Positions 8,758 through 18,313 of a DNA stretch of 64,000 nucleotides are shown here, in pieces. The stretch is from the NCBI RefSeq assembly GCF_023516455.1, contig NZ_JAMGBA010000001.1, positions 1,116,001 through 1,180,000 of the forward strand, in the 5' to 3' direction. Made by a program: the position numbers and the translations under genes. Source of the DNA: Sphingomonas caseinilytica (GTDB lineage: Bacteria > Pseudomonadota > Alphaproteobacteria > Sphingomonadales > Sphingomonadaceae). Position 1 is the first letter of the stretch, and each line of letters begins with the position of its first letter. The notes under the pieces were generated by a model. That model ran no database searches. It worked only from the letters and a program-made list of their open reading frames with translations, and had not been told where the DNA came from.

Positions 8758-9063
8758 TTACTGGCGGCGAAGGAACCAGTCGCTTTCCAGCACTTCGATC
8801 CGATGGTCGGTAATGTACCATTGGCCATCGTTGAGTTCGCACGGGAATGCCCGGTTCAGGAAGCTCCGGACTTCGCCAATGCTGGAGAAGAGCTGGGGAA
8901 AATCTTCGGCCAGCCAATCGTCCTCATTGCTCAGCGCATTACGCTGCACTTCGCATGCGCCCCGACTGTCGAAAGGCGTGTCGAGATATCCCGGATGATT
9001 TGCCGAGGCCGGGCCGGCGACGGCGATTGTTCCGATAACCAGTAAAGCCAAGACCTTCCTCAT
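8758..9063 (-). CDS. Small exported protein of unknown function
   Basis: 101 aa. A signal peptide is evident (M-R-K-V-L-A-L-L-V-I-G..., cleavage after A-S-A). The mature ~80 residues contain exactly two cysteines (R-G-A-C-E and F-P-C-E-L), which could form a disulfide in the periplasm. I do not recognise a family. It is convergent with the PepSY-like gene; upstream it faces the winged-helix regulator across about 165 bases. Confidence 0.65.
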   Translation of the reverse strand: MRKVLALLVIGTIAVAGPASANHPGYLDTPFDSRGACEVQRNALSNEDDWLAEDFPQLFSSIGEVRSFLNRAFPCELNDGQWYITDHRIEVLESDWFLRRQ

Positions 9064-9228
9064 CGAATGTCTCCTATTTCTGCGCGGGTATCTGAACTCG
9101 CGTGGCTCCGCCCAAAGGCCGGAAGGCCTCTCGCGTAGAAATGGATCACCTGATGTGCGATGATGATCTGCCGATCATTTGCCGATGGCGTCGAGCCTTC
9201 TTGGTGACCGCAGGGGGAATAGCGCTGG

Positions 9229-10785
9229 ATGAACCTCGCTGATCGAATGCTGACAACATCCGAGTTGGTGGCACGCGGCGACTTTCATTTGGGCGACGTC
9301 ATCGTCAGCCCTTCCAATCGCACCATGACCGGGCCAGATGGCTCAGTCGTCATTGAGCCAAGGGTCTTGCAGGTCCTGGTGGTTCTCGCCGACGCGGCCG
9401 GGACGGTTGTCACCAGGGAGACGCTGTTCGGGCGATGCTGGGGCGGGCTCTATGTTGGCGACGACAGCCTCAACCGAACCATTGCGGCCATCCGCAAGGC
9501 GGCAAGCGACGTCGGCTCCACGGAATTCGACCTCAAGACAATTCCACGTACTGGCTACAAGCTGACAGGCGAAGTCCGGGAGGTTTCTCCCCAACCCACG
9601 GATGAAACTCACCGGCCGATATCTCGCCGACTTGTGATTGGCGGAGGAGTCGCGGCGGCGGCGATCGGCGGCGGCGCGCTCTGGTGGGCAACCGGTCGTT
9701 CAAACGATCCGCGCTTCGATGCATTGATGGCGCGCGGAGACGATGCCTTTCGGGATGGGACCGCGTTCGAGCAATGGGACACCGACGCAACCAATCGCCC
9801 GAAACTGATCGAAATCTATGAGGAGGCTACCCGTCTGGAGCCTGACAGCGCCAAGGCCTGGGGCCTCCTGGCCTATTTCCGGACCATGAAGGCAGACGCG
9901 GCGCCGGCCAACGTTTCGCCGCGCCTCATTACCGAGGCGAGCGCCACGATCCAGCATGCACTGGAGATCGACGCTAACGAGCCCAACGCGCGGGTCGCGA
10001 CGTACCTGCTTGAAGGCCGAATGCTCAATTGGATCGATCGGGATCGCCGCCTTCGGGAGATATTGGCCAAGTATCCGGACAATCTGCCGGCCACGATCGA
10101 GCTCATGCCGCTACTTCAGGCGGCCGGTTACACGCGCGAGTCCTGGACGTGGAACGAGCGCATACTAAGCGCGTCGCCTCTGGCGCGTCCCTACCTCGTT
10201 ATTCGCGCACTCAAGCTATGGATCCTGGGCCGGATCCGGGAATCCGACAATGTCATCGATCGGGTACGGGGGCTTTGGCCGGAATATGTGTTCGGCAACT
10301 GGGTTCGCTTCATCCTGTTTGCCCTAAGCGATCGCCCTCGCGCAGCCCGCGGCATGTTAGACAGCGCAGCCGAGTTAATGGGCGGATCGGAATGGGCGGA
10401 GATGTGGCGAACGGCGCTGGAGGCAATTGAAACGCGCTCGGTGAGGGCAATTGCGGCGACCGAGGCCAAGTGCCTTGAACAGGCGAAGCTCCATCCGATC
10501 GTCGTGAATGACCTCGTCATGGTCCTGTGCGCGATGGGGCGGGTGGATGCCGCATTTGAAGTGACCAATGGCTTCCTGCTGTGGCGCGGCAAGATTGTGA
10601 GCGCAGACCAGGCGGATGGGAAGGCGATGGACGACTACAGCCGGCGGATGACGCAGTGGCTGTTCACACCGCCGGTTGCCGCCATGAGGGCCGATCCCCG
10701 GTTCCTGAAGCTCTGTGACGAGTTCGGCCTAACCGATTACTGGCGGGAACGCGGCGTGCAGCCAGATTATCAGCGCTTCGACTAG
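9229..10785 (+). CDS. Membrane-anchored winged-helix (CadC/OmpR-type) regulator with TPR-like periplasmic domain
   Basis: 518 aa. Residues ~15-110 form an OmpR-type winged-helix DNA-binding domain (E-P-R-V-L-Q-V-L-V-V-L-A, then T-R-E-T-L-F-G-R-C-W, ending T-I-P-R-T-G-Y-K-L). One hydrophobic segment follows at ~133-152 (L-V-I-G-G-G-V-A-A-A-A-I-G-G-G-A-L-W-W). The rest is helical with tetratricopeptide-like spacing. No receiver domain is present, so this is a one-component transmembrane regulator in the style of CadC/ToxR. A later in-frame ATG at 9247 is possible. Its last four bases overlap the end of the opposing TonB receptor gene, a possible target; that link is inference. Confidence 0.8.
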   Translation: MNLADRMLTTSELVARGDFHLGDVIVSPSNRTMTGPDGSVVIEPRVLQVLVVLADAAGTVVTRETLFGRCWGGLYVGDDSLNRTIAAIRKAASDVGSTEFDLKTIPRTGYKLTGEVREVSPQPTDETHRPISRRLVIGGGVAAAAIGGGALWWATGRSNDPRFDALMARGDDAFRDGTAFEQWDTDATNRPKLIEIYEEATRLEPDSAKAWGLLAYFRTMKADAAPANVSPRLITEASATIQHALEIDANEPNARVATYLLEGRMLNWIDRDRRLREILAKYPDNLPATIELMPLLQAAGYTRESWTWNERILSASPLARPYLVIRALKLWILGRIRESDNVIDRVRGLWPEYVFGNWVRFILFALSDRPRAARGMLDSAAELMGGSEWAEMWRTALEAIETRSVRAIAATEAKCLEQAKLHPIVVNDLVMVLCAMGRVDAAFEVTNGFLLWRGKIVSADQADGKAMDDYSRRMTQWLFTPPVAAMRADPRFLKLCDEFGLTDYWRERGVQPDYQRFD

Positions 10786-12845
10786 AAGCGGCTCTCGATC
10801 CCCACCCCGACCATTCGAGGATCTTCTGCGGTCGCTCCATTCGGATCGCCGGATATCAGGGCGAAATTGTCGAACAGGTTGCGCGCATAAGCGAACAGGG
10901 TGAACCGCCGCAGATGATATTCGGCCCGGGCATCGACGATCGTGGCGGGTGATATGCGAACATCGGGATTGCCGCTGTCGTCGCTGTAATAATCGCCGTG
11001 GTAGCGGGCTTGGGCAGACAGGCGGAGATTCGGCGTTGCTTCCCAGTCCACCGCCGCGGCCACGCTGAAACGGGGCGAGCGGCCGAATTCATTGCCGGCG
11101 AATTCTTCATAGCCTGAACCGGTATCGACCAGTTTGGTGCGCAGCAGGCCGATCGAGACCCGTGTCTCGATTCGATCGGTCGGGCGCCAAGCGAGCCCAA
11201 CCTCTGCTCCGTAACTGTACGCCTTTTGTGCGTTGAACAGATCGGAGAACCCCACCGGAAAGCCGCCGGGAGCATTGACGAAGATCCCGTTCGCCCGCTG
11301 CGCATCCTCCATGTCGTAGTAGAAAAGATTGGCGGACAGGTCGGCGCGGCTGCCGGCCAGGCGCGCGCGGACGAATGCCTCATAGTCCCAGAGAAATTCC
11401 GCCTCAAAATTGTCAGGCTCGCCGGTGTCCAAACGAAGGGTCGTCCCGCCCGGGTTATAGGCGCGCTGGGCCAAGGCGCCGACGCGCACGTCCGAGCTCA
11501 GGTCGTAGGCCAGCGACAGCTTGGGCAGCCAGGCATGGAACGTCCGGTCGAAATCGAGCGGCACGCTCTCCTCTTCCGCGACAAATGCACCGGTGCGGTC
11601 CTGTCGGTCTTGCTGATAGCGAAGGCCGACAGTGAGGGTCATGCGCGGCAGGACCACGATGCTGGTCTCGCCAAACAGGCCGAACGAGCCTTGCTTGTCA
11701 TCGAAACGGCCGATGCCGCTAAGTAATGACAGGTCGATGGACTGGCGCAGCTGCTGGTGCGTTCGGCTGACTCCGGCAACCCCCTGCAGAGACCCTACTG
11801 GCGACCAGTTGAGGATCGCTTCCGCCGACCAGTCGCGGCCGTCGATTTGCGTTTGGCCGAGGCCCGGGAACGCCAGCCGCCGCGTGTCGCTGTCACCGCC
11901 AGTGATCACCACTTCCAGGGCGAGATCGGGTGCCAGCGGCTGGTGCGCGGTCGCGGTCAGTGAATCGACGTTGATCTTGAAAACACCGTAAAATCCATTC
12001 TCGTCGCGCCTTTCCCGAAACGGTTGGGTGAGGCCGACAATTTGCGGGGCCTGGGAATGGGTGTGGCTGTAGACCAGCTCAAATCGCGCGCCGGGGTTCC
12101 AACTCGGTATTGCCAGCAGCTTGACGCGAGCCAGACCGAAAACGTCGTGGTTCGGATCGCCATCCTCGATCCGGTCGGCAATGTGACTGGTCGTGTGGCT
12201 GTAGCGGATGTCGCCCGCGACACGGAATGCCACCTCGTCGGTTATGGGACCTGACGCCAGGGCAGAGAATTGGCCGGTGCGATAATTGCCGCCGATCGCT
12301 CTGGCACGATGCTCGGGCTTCGATGTCGGGTCGTTGCTGTAGACAAAGATGGCGCCGGCGATCGAATTCTGGCCCTGGGTGGTGGTCTGCGGACTTCGGA
12401 AAACCTCGACACGGTCGAGATCCCAAGCCGGCTGTGCCCCGAAGACGAATTCGTTGTAGGTCATTCGCCTGCCGTCCACGATCAGCGTCGTTCGCGGCCG
12501 GTTACCGCCGAGGAATGCCGGAAGCGCCTGCAGCGCGCCGGTCGTATCCTGGCCGCGGATCGCGGGACCTTCGCTCCCATTGCCGAGCTGGACGTTCGGG
12601 ATCAGCGCCAGCAGCTGGTCGACCCTGTCCGCAGATTGCGCCTCGATGTCGCGCTCGCTCACAAGCGACAGGCTTGAAGCGGTCTCGCGCAGAGTCCTTG
12701 GAATCCGCTCGCCAGTGACGACAATCTCGTCCCCTTGCTGCTCTTGCGGCTGGTCGATGCCCGGATCGTCGATCACGGCAACCATCGCCATCGATGCAGC
12801 GCAGGCCAAAGAGAGCATCGATCCCCCCGTATCGGACCCTGCCAA
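10782..12845 (-). CDS. TonB-dependent outer membrane receptor
   Basis: 687 aa (an inner ATG at 12818 would give 678 aa with a more ordinary signal peptide). After the signal region comes a TonB-box/plug start (D-E-I-V-V-T-G-E-R-I-P-R-T-L), plug motifs (I-P-N-V-Q-L-G-N-G-S-E-G-P-A-I-R-G, V-F-R-S-P-Q-T-T) and a beta-barrel with many aromatic-edged strands ending in the outer-membrane signature G-V-G-I-E-S-R-F with a terminal Phe. Such receptors import siderophores, vitamins or oligosaccharides using TonB; no partner gene indicates the ligand. It is convergent with the CadC-like gene and divergent from the response regulator at 12996. Confidence 0.9.
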   Translation of the reverse strand: MAGSDTGGSMLSLACAASMAMVAVIDDPGIDQPQEQQGDEIVVTGERIPRTLRETASSLSLVSERDIEAQSADRVDQLLALIPNVQLGNGSEGPAIRGQDTTGALQALPAFLGGNRPRTTLIVDGRRMTYNEFVFGAQPAWDLDRVEVFRSPQTTTQGQNSIAGAIFVYSNDPTSKPEHRARAIGGNYRTGQFSALASGPITDEVAFRVAGDIRYSHTTSHIADRIEDGDPNHDVFGLARVKLLAIPSWNPGARFELVYSHTHSQAPQIVGLTQPFRERRDENGFYGVFKINVDSLTATAHQPLAPDLALEVVITGGDSDTRRLAFPGLGQTQIDGRDWSAEAILNWSPVGSLQGVAGVSRTHQQLRQSIDLSLLSGIGRFDDKQGSFGLFGETSIVVLPRMTLTVGLRYQQDRQDRTGAFVAEEESVPLDFDRTFHAWLPKLSLAYDLSSDVRVGALAQRAYNPGGTTLRLDTGEPDNFEAEFLWDYEAFVRARLAGSRADLSANLFYYDMEDAQRANGIFVNAPGGFPVGFSDLFNAQKAYSYGAEVGLAWRPTDRIETRVSIGLLRTKLVDTGSGYEEFAGNEFGRSPRFSVAAAVDWEATPNLRLSAQARYHGDYYSDDSGNPDVRISPATIVDARAEYHLRRFTLFAYARNLFDNFALISGDPNGATAEDPRMVGVGIESRF

Positions 12846-12995
12846 CCTAATCTTTTCGGCACCGAAACGGCAACTCTCTGCTAAAGAGGGCCGGATTGAC
12901 TTTTGCCCTTCGTGCTTCAGAGCTCGTTGCGGACAAGCAACCGTTCAGCTTCGCGCGTGTTTGTGACAGCGAGCAAATTTTCGAGGAATGAATTC

Positions 12996-13661
12996 ATGCG
13001 CGTGTTGATTGTCGAGGACGAACCCAATCTGGGCCGCCAGCTCCGTTCGACACTGGAGGGCGCCGGCTATGCCGTCGATCTGGCGACGGACGGCGAGGAT
13101 GGCCACTATCTGGGTTCGACCGAAAGCTATGATGCGGTGGTGCTCGACCTTGGCTTGCCCGAGATCGACGGCCTGACCGTGCTGGACCGCTGGCGCAAGG
13201 AAGGGCGCAAGATGCCCGTACTGGTGCTGACCGCCCGCGACAGCTGGTCGGACAAGGTTGCTGGTCTTGATGCCGGCGCCGACGATTATCTGGCCAAGCC
13301 GTTCCAGACCGAAGAGCTGATCGCGCGGCTTCGCGCGCTCATCCGCCGTGCGGCGGGCGTTGCGTCGTCGGAACTGATTGCCGGTGACATCCGGCTCGAC
13401 ACTCGGTCGGGCAAGGTCACCAAGGCGGGCGAACCGGTGAAGCTGACCGCTCAGGAATATAAGCTGCTGAGCTACCTCATGCACCACAAGGGCAAGGTGG
13501 TCAGCCGGACCGAGCTGATCGAACATATCTACGACCAGGATTTCGACCGTGACAGCAACACGATCGAGGTGTTCGTGACGCGTATCCGCAAGAAGCTGGG
13601 CGCGGATACGATCACCACCATTCGCGGCCTTGGCTACAGCCTTGAGGATCCCGGCGCTTGA
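12996..13661 (+). CDS. OmpR-family response regulator
   Basis: 221 aa from the ATG at 12996, with a GAGGAA Shine-Dalgarno eight bases upstream; the longer open frame from 12903 has no such support. Receiver domain: acidic pocket E7-D8-E9, phospho-acceptor D51 (V-V-L-D-L-G-L-P), T in V-L-T-A-R-D and K in L-A-K-P-F. Winged-helix output domain in the C-terminal half (T-A-Q-E-Y-K-L-L-S-Y-L, ending T-I-R-G-L-G-Y-S-L). It overlaps the histidine kinase start, so the two form a translationally coupled pair resembling PhoP/PhoQ or FeuP/FeuQ systems of alphaproteobacteria. Confidence 0.93.
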   Translation: MRVLIVEDEPNLGRQLRSTLEGAGYAVDLATDGEDGHYLGSTESYDAVVLDLGLPEIDGLTVLDRWRKEGRKMPVLVLTARDSWSDKVAGLDAGADDYLAKPFQTEELIARLRALIRRAAGVASSELIAGDIRLDTRSGKVTKAGEPVKLTAQEYKLLSYLMHHKGKVVSRTELIEHIYDQDFDRDSNTIEVFVTRIRKKLGADTITTIRGLGYSLEDPGA

Positions 13662-15058
13662 GTGAGGCCGCCTCGGAACAGGCGGTGGTGAAAGTCAGGG
13701 AACGCCGCGGCGGGTCGCTTACGCGGCGAATGATCACGATTGCCGCGATCTGGATCGGCGCACTCCTGCTGATCGGCGGCTATGCGCTCGACCGGGTGCT
13801 GGCACGCGGGATCGTGCAGAATTTCGACCAGCAGCTCGAATATGTGCTGAACGCGATGATCGCGGCATCCGAGATCGGGCCCGAGGGCGAAGTTCGCTTT
13901 TCGAGGCCGCCTGCCGACCAGCGGTTCCTGGAGCCTTATTCGGGTGCCTATTTCCAGATCAGCGGCAAGGGCCAGGAGGTCTTTCCTTCGAGATCGCTGT
14001 GGGATCGCAGGCTCAAGGCCGACGAGGCGCACAACGACGTAGAGCTGCACAAGCGCGACAGCTTTGAATTCGAAGGGGAGCCGCTGCGCATATTGGAGCG
14101 CGACGTCGTCTTGCCGGGGTCCGACGTCCGCTGGCGGTTCCAGGTAGCGCAATCGCGCGAGGCGATCGACGGGCAGCTAAAGGAGTTGCGTTCGACGCTG
14201 GTGCGAAGCTTCGCTGCACTGGGTCTGGGCCTGCTGGTGCTGGCGGCATTGCAGGCGATCTACGGGTTGTGGCCGCTGCGCCGGATTCGGCGCGAAGTTT
14301 CCGCGATCCGAAGCGGCATGCAAACCCGGATCGCAGAGGATTTTCCGAGGGAAGTCGAGCCGCTGGTCGACGAGATCAACGAACTTCTGGCCCATAGCGA
14401 GGCGCAGGCCGAAGAGGCTCGTCGGCATGCGGGCAACCTAGCCCATGCGCTGAAGACCCCGCTGACCGTAATCACCAACGCGGCGACCGCCCATTCGAGC
14501 GATCTCAACGATACTGTCATCCGCGAGGCATCCGTGATGCGCCGTCAGGTGGATCACCATCTTGCCCGAGCCCGAGCGATCGGGCGGCGTGCGTCGGCGC
14601 AGGCCAGGGCAACGGTCTGGGAAAGCGCGGAAGCCGTCGAGCGTGCCGTTTCGACGCTCTATCCGCACGTCACCATCGATTTGGTCGGAAGCAAGGACCC
14701 ACAGGTCCGTGTGGAACGGCAGGATCTGGACGAAATGCTGGGCAACCTCGTCGAGAATGCCGCCAAATATGGGAATGGCCGGGTGTTCATCACCGTCGAT
14801 CCGGCAATCAATGGCCGGGTCACGGTACAAATCGAAGATGACGGGCCGGGCATCGCCGAAGCGGAGCGGACCGAGATGTTCGAGCGAGGGAAACGGCTCG
14901 ACACGACCGGCAAGCCCGGAACCGGACTTGGCCTCGCGATCGTTCGCGATGTGGCCGAAATCTATGGCGGCAAGATCTCGCTCGACGAGAGCGAGGATCT
15001 GGGCGGGCTTTTGGTCACATTGTCACTACCCGAAGCGCCGCAGCAGATTGCCGCCTGA
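13658..15058 (+). CDS. Sensor histidine kinase, partner of the upstream OmpR-type regulator
   Basis: 466 aa, starting at a TTG that overlaps the regulator's TGA (TTGA), which indicates coupled translation. Two transmembrane segments (about residues 26-46 and 183-205) flank a periplasmic sensor loop. A HAMP-like linker is followed by the H-box N-L-A-H-A-L-K-T-P-L with H near residue 263, the N-box N-L-V-E-N-A-A-K-Y-G, and G boxes D-D-G-P-G-I and G-T-G-L-G-L-A-I-V. The layout is that of PhoQ/FeuQ-like kinases. It should phosphorylate D51 of the adjacent regulator. An M13 peptidase gene follows 80 bases later in the same direction. Confidence 0.92.
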   Translation: MSEAASEQAVVKVRERRGGSLTRRMITIAAIWIGALLLIGGYALDRVLARGIVQNFDQQLEYVLNAMIAASEIGPEGEVRFSRPPADQRFLEPYSGAYFQISGKGQEVFPSRSLWDRRLKADEAHNDVELHKRDSFEFEGEPLRILERDVVLPGSDVRWRFQVAQSREAIDGQLKELRSTLVRSFAALGLGLLVLAALQAIYGLWPLRRIRREVSAIRSGMQTRIAEDFPREVEPLVDEINELLAHSEAQAEEARRHAGNLAHALKTPLTVITNAATAHSSDLNDTVIREASVMRRQVDHHLARARAIGRRASAQARATVWESAEAVERAVSTLYPHVTIDLVGSKDPQVRVERQDLDEMLGNLVENAAKYGNGRVFITVDPAINGRVTVQIEDDGPGIAEAERTEMFERGKRLDTTGKPGTGLGLAIVRDVAEIYGGKISLDESEDLGGLLVTLSLPEAPQQIAA

Positions 15059-15138
15059 CCATTCATCGAAATGGGCTTGGCAGCGACAGTGCGAGCACTA
15101 CCTTCGCGCGCTTGAGTTTAGGGTAAGGGGCTGATTCA

Positions 15139-17166
15139 ATGTCGAAAAAATTCCTGCTTCTGGCGGCTGCGTCTATTTTTGCAGTCGCGCCGGCAACCGC
15201 GCGCAACGGTCAGCCGACCTTCGCGCCCTGGGGTGTCGACCTCACCGCGATGGATTCCACGGTGAAGCCGGGCGACAATTTCTTCCAGTACGTCAATGGG
15301 GCCTGGTCGAAGCGGACCGAGATCGCGCCCGACCGGACCTTCGTCGGTATCGATTCCGTCCTCAACGACCAGATCGACCGCGATGTGCGCGCGATCGTCG
15401 AGGATATGGCCAAGGACAGCGCAAGCTCCGGCCACATCGGTCAGCAGATCGGCGATTTCTACGGAAGCTGGATGGATGAGGCGACCATTGCAGCCAAGGG
15501 TCTCGCCCCGCTGAAGCCGCACCTCGACCGGATCGCGGCGGTCAAGAACAAGGCGGAACTGGCCGACCTGTTTGCGATCGTCGGTTATCCCTCGCCGGTC
15601 AGCCTCTCGATCTTCCCGGACCTGTCGGACCCGACGCGCTACGGCGTCTACACCGGCCAGGGCGGACTCGGACTTCCGAACCGCGATTATTACCTGCTCG
15701 AGGGCGCCAAATATGATGGCTATCGCGCAGCCTATAAGGGCTATTTGACCAAGCTGTTCACGCTCGCCGGTATCTCGGATGCTGCCGCCAGGGCGGATCG
15801 GGTCTACGCCCTCGAAGCAGCCATCGCGAAGGTCCACTGGAAGCCGGAAGATAGCCGCGACGTCAGCAAGATCTACAATCCGATGGATCGCGCGAAGCTG
15901 GCCAGTTTCGCGCCGCAGCTGCAGTGGGACCGGGCACTTCCAAAGCTTGGCCTGGGCGACCTCAAGACGGTCGTGGTGATGGAAACCAGCGCGGTCCAGG
16001 AAACCGCCAAGCTGATCGACAGCGTGCCGCTCGACACGTGGAAGGATTATGAAGCCGCCCGCTTCATCAGCAACCACGCGACCTATCTGCCCAAGGAGTT
16101 CGACCAGGCACGGTTCGATTTCTATTCGAAGACCTTGCGCGACGTTCCCACCCAGCGCGACCGCTGGAAGCGCGGCGTCGACCTGGTCAACGGCGCACTC
16201 GGCGAGGCTGTCGGCCAGATTTACGTCCAGCGCCACTACCCGCCCGAAGCTAGCCGCCAGATGGGCGAGCTCATCCAGAATTTCCGGGCGGCGCTACAGG
16301 AAAAGATCGAGACCAACAGCTGGATGGACGCGGCGACAAAGAAGGAAGCGCTGGCCAAGCTCGCCACCTTCGATCCGCGCACCGGGCATCCGGTAAAATA
16401 CATCGATTATTCGACGTTGAAGGTCGATCGATCCGACCTGCTCGGCAACTACATGCGGTCCGAACAATTCGACTGGAACCTTGAACTGGAGCGGATGAAG
16501 AAGCCGGTCGACCGGGCCCTGTGGGGAATGACCCCGCAGACCAACAACGCCTATTATGATCCGACGCAGAACCAGATCACCTTCCCGGCCGCGATCCTGC
16601 AGCCGCCCTATTTTGATCCGGATGCGGATGCGGCCGCCAATTACGGCAGCATCGGCGCCACCATCGGCCATGAAATCGGTCATGGCTTCGACGACCAGGG
16701 TCGCAAGTTCGACGGTTCGGGCAAGCTTCGCGACTGGTGGACCGAGGCCAGCGCCAAGCAATATGACGCACGCGCGCAGCGGCTGGTGAAGCAATATGAC
16801 GCCTATGAGCCGATCCCCGGCGTACATATCAAGGGGCAGCTGACGCTGGGCGAAGACCTCGGCGACCTGGGCGGTCTGGAAGTCGCTTACTCCGCCTATC
16901 GCCGCTATGTCGCGACGCACGGTGAGCCGCCGGTGATCAACGGCATGACCGGCGACCAGCGCTTCTTCGTCGCCTATGGCTACAGCTGGCAGCGCAAGAA
17001 CCGCGAAGGCGCGCTCCGCGCCCAGCTCCTGACCGACGAACACTCACCGGCCGAGTATCGCGTCAACGGCGTCGTCCGGAACATGGACGAATGGTACAAG
17101 GCCTTCAACGTGAAGCCGGGCAACAAGATGTACCTGCCGCCGGAAGAGCGGGTTCGCATCTGGTAG
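15139..17166 (+). CDS. M13 family zinc metallopeptidase (PepO/neprilysin-like)
   Basis: 675 aa. A signal peptide (M-S-K-K-F-L-L-L-A-A-A-S-I-F-A-V-A, cleavage near A-T-A-R) implies periplasmic or extracellular location. The M13 N-terminal region (P-G-D-N-F-F-Q-Y-V-N-G-A-W) is followed by the substrate-site motif N-A-Y-Y-D-P, the zinc motif H-E-I-G-H at 511-515, and the second ligand motif G-E-D-L-G-D-L-G-G about 60 residues on. The ending K-M-Y-L-P-P-E-E-R-V-R-I-W places the conserved C-terminal tryptophan found in bacterial M13 enzymes. Length is normal. It degrades short peptides; it follows the two-component pair and might belong to its regulon. Confidence 0.93.
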   Translation: MSKKFLLLAAASIFAVAPATARNGQPTFAPWGVDLTAMDSTVKPGDNFFQYVNGAWSKRTEIAPDRTFVGIDSVLNDQIDRDVRAIVEDMAKDSASSGHIGQQIGDFYGSWMDEATIAAKGLAPLKPHLDRIAAVKNKAELADLFAIVGYPSPVSLSIFPDLSDPTRYGVYTGQGGLGLPNRDYYLLEGAKYDGYRAAYKGYLTKLFTLAGISDAAARADRVYALEAAIAKVHWKPEDSRDVSKIYNPMDRAKLASFAPQLQWDRALPKLGLGDLKTVVVMETSAVQETAKLIDSVPLDTWKDYEAARFISNHATYLPKEFDQARFDFYSKTLRDVPTQRDRWKRGVDLVNGALGEAVGQIYVQRHYPPEASRQMGELIQNFRAALQEKIETNSWMDAATKKEALAKLATFDPRTGHPVKYIDYSTLKVDRSDLLGNYMRSEQFDWNLELERMKKPVDRALWGMTPQTNNAYYDPTQNQITFPAAILQPPYFDPDADAAANYGSIGATIGHEIGHGFDDQGRKFDGSGKLRDWWTEASAKQYDARAQRLVKQYDAYEPIPGVHIKGQLTLGEDLGDLGGLEVAYSAYRRYVATHGEPPVINGMTGDQRFFVAYGYSWQRKNREGALRAQLLTDEHSPAEYRVNGVVRNMDEWYKAFNVKPGNKMYLPPEERVRIW

Positions 17167-17178
17167 GCGCCGCTCGAT

Positions 17179-17249
17179 CGTCATTGCGAGGAGCGTGAGC
17201 GACGAAGCAATCCACGATGCTGGATTGCTTCGCTCCGCTCACAATGACG
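17179..17249. repeat. REP-like extragenic hairpin
   Basis: The left arm begins CGTCATTGCGAGGAGCGTGA (17179) and runs to GAAGCAATCCA; the right arm TGGATTGCTTCGCTCC...CAATGACG ends at 17249. Ends pair perfectly (CGTCATTG with CAATGACG, and GAAGCAATCCA with TGGATTGCTTC) around a short central CGATGC, with small internal bulges. This core sequence is a widely distributed extragenic palindrome in bacteria. It lies between the M13 peptidase stop and the polyprenyl synthase and could also limit read-through. Confidence 0.8.
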
Positions 17250-17292
17250 CACTTCCTTGCCCTCGCGCACAACGCGCATTACGGCGGCGGCC

Positions 17293-18306
17293 GTGACTGC
17301 GTCTATCCACCAGCTGGGCGACAAGCGCGCCCCTTCGCTCGACCCGATGATCGCGCTGACCGCGGCCGACATGAATGCGGTCAATGCCGTTATCCTGGAC
17401 CGTATGCAGTCCAAGGTGTCGATGATCCCCGAACTTGCGGGTCATTTGATCGCCGGCGGCGGCAAGCGGATGCGGCCCATGCTGACGCTCGCGAGCGCGG
17501 CGATGCTCGATTACACCGGAACGCGGCACCACAAGCTGGCCGCGGCCGTGGAGTTCATCCACACGGCGACCCTGCTTCACGACGATGTCGTCGATGGCTC
17601 CGGCATGCGGCGTGGCAAGCGCACGGCCAACATGATCTGGGGCAATCCGGCGAGCGTGCTGGTCGGCGATTTTCTATTTTCCCGCGCGTTCGAGTTGATG
17701 GTCGAGGACGGCAGCCTGAAGGTGCTGCGCATCCTCAGCCACGCATCGGCCGTCATCGCCGAGGGCGAGGTCGACCAGCTGACCGCCCAGCGTCAGGTCG
17801 AGACCAGCGAAGAACATTACCTGCAGATCATCAATGCCAAGACCGCCGCGCTATTCGCCGCGGCCTGCCGGATTTCGCCGGTCGTCGCCGAGGCCGGCGA
17901 GGAAGCGGAAGAAGCGCTGGAGGCCTATGGCCGCTACCTCGGTATTGCCTTCCAGCTGGTCGACGATGCGATCGATTATGCGTCGGACGCCGAGACGATG
18001 GGCAAGGGCCAGGGCGACGATTTCCGCGATGGAAAGGTCACCTTGCCCGTCATCCTCGCTTATGCCCGGGGATCGACCGAAGATCGCAAATTCTGGAAGG
18101 CAGCGATGCAGGGCGATCGTACAAGCGACGAAGACCTTGCTCATGCCACGAGACTGATTTTTGAAACCGGAGGCTTGTCCGATACGCTGGAACGGGCGCG
18201 ACATTACGGCCGCCGGGCGATTGACGCGCTGGCAATGTTCCCGGCAAGTCGTACCAAGTCGGCCTTAACCGAAGCGGTCGAATTCGCGGTCTCAAGGGCT
18301 TATTGA
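17293..18306 (+). CDS. ispB: Polyprenyl (octaprenyl/decaprenyl) diphosphate synthase
   Basis: 337 aa from the GTG at 17293, giving the M-T-A-S-I-H-Q-L-G-D start usual in sphingomonads; an ATG at 17257 would add 12 residues. Trans-isoprenyl diphosphate synthase motifs: G-G-G-K-R-M-R-P; first Asp-rich region L-L-H-D-D-V-V-D near residue 97; second Asp-rich region V-D-D-A-I-D-Y. It makes the long isoprenoid tail of ubiquinone from FPP and IPP in the cytoplasm. Exact chain length cannot be read from the sequence. The DUF411 gene follows eight bases later and is probably co-transcribed. Confidence 0.9.
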   Translation: MTASIHQLGDKRAPSLDPMIALTAADMNAVNAVILDRMQSKVSMIPELAGHLIAGGGKRMRPMLTLASAAMLDYTGTRHHKLAAAVEFIHTATLLHDDVVDGSGMRRGKRTANMIWGNPASVLVGDFLFSRAFELMVEDGSLKVLRILSHASAVIAEGEVDQLTAQRQVETSEEHYLQIINAKTAALFAAACRISPVVAEAGEEAEEALEAYGRYLGIAFQLVDDAIDYASDAETMGKGQGDDFRDGKVTLPVILAYARGSTEDRKFWKAAMQGDRTSDEDLAHATRLIFETGGLSDTLERARHYGRRAIDALAMFPASRTKSALTEAVEFAVSRAY

Positions 18307-18313
18307 GGTGACT

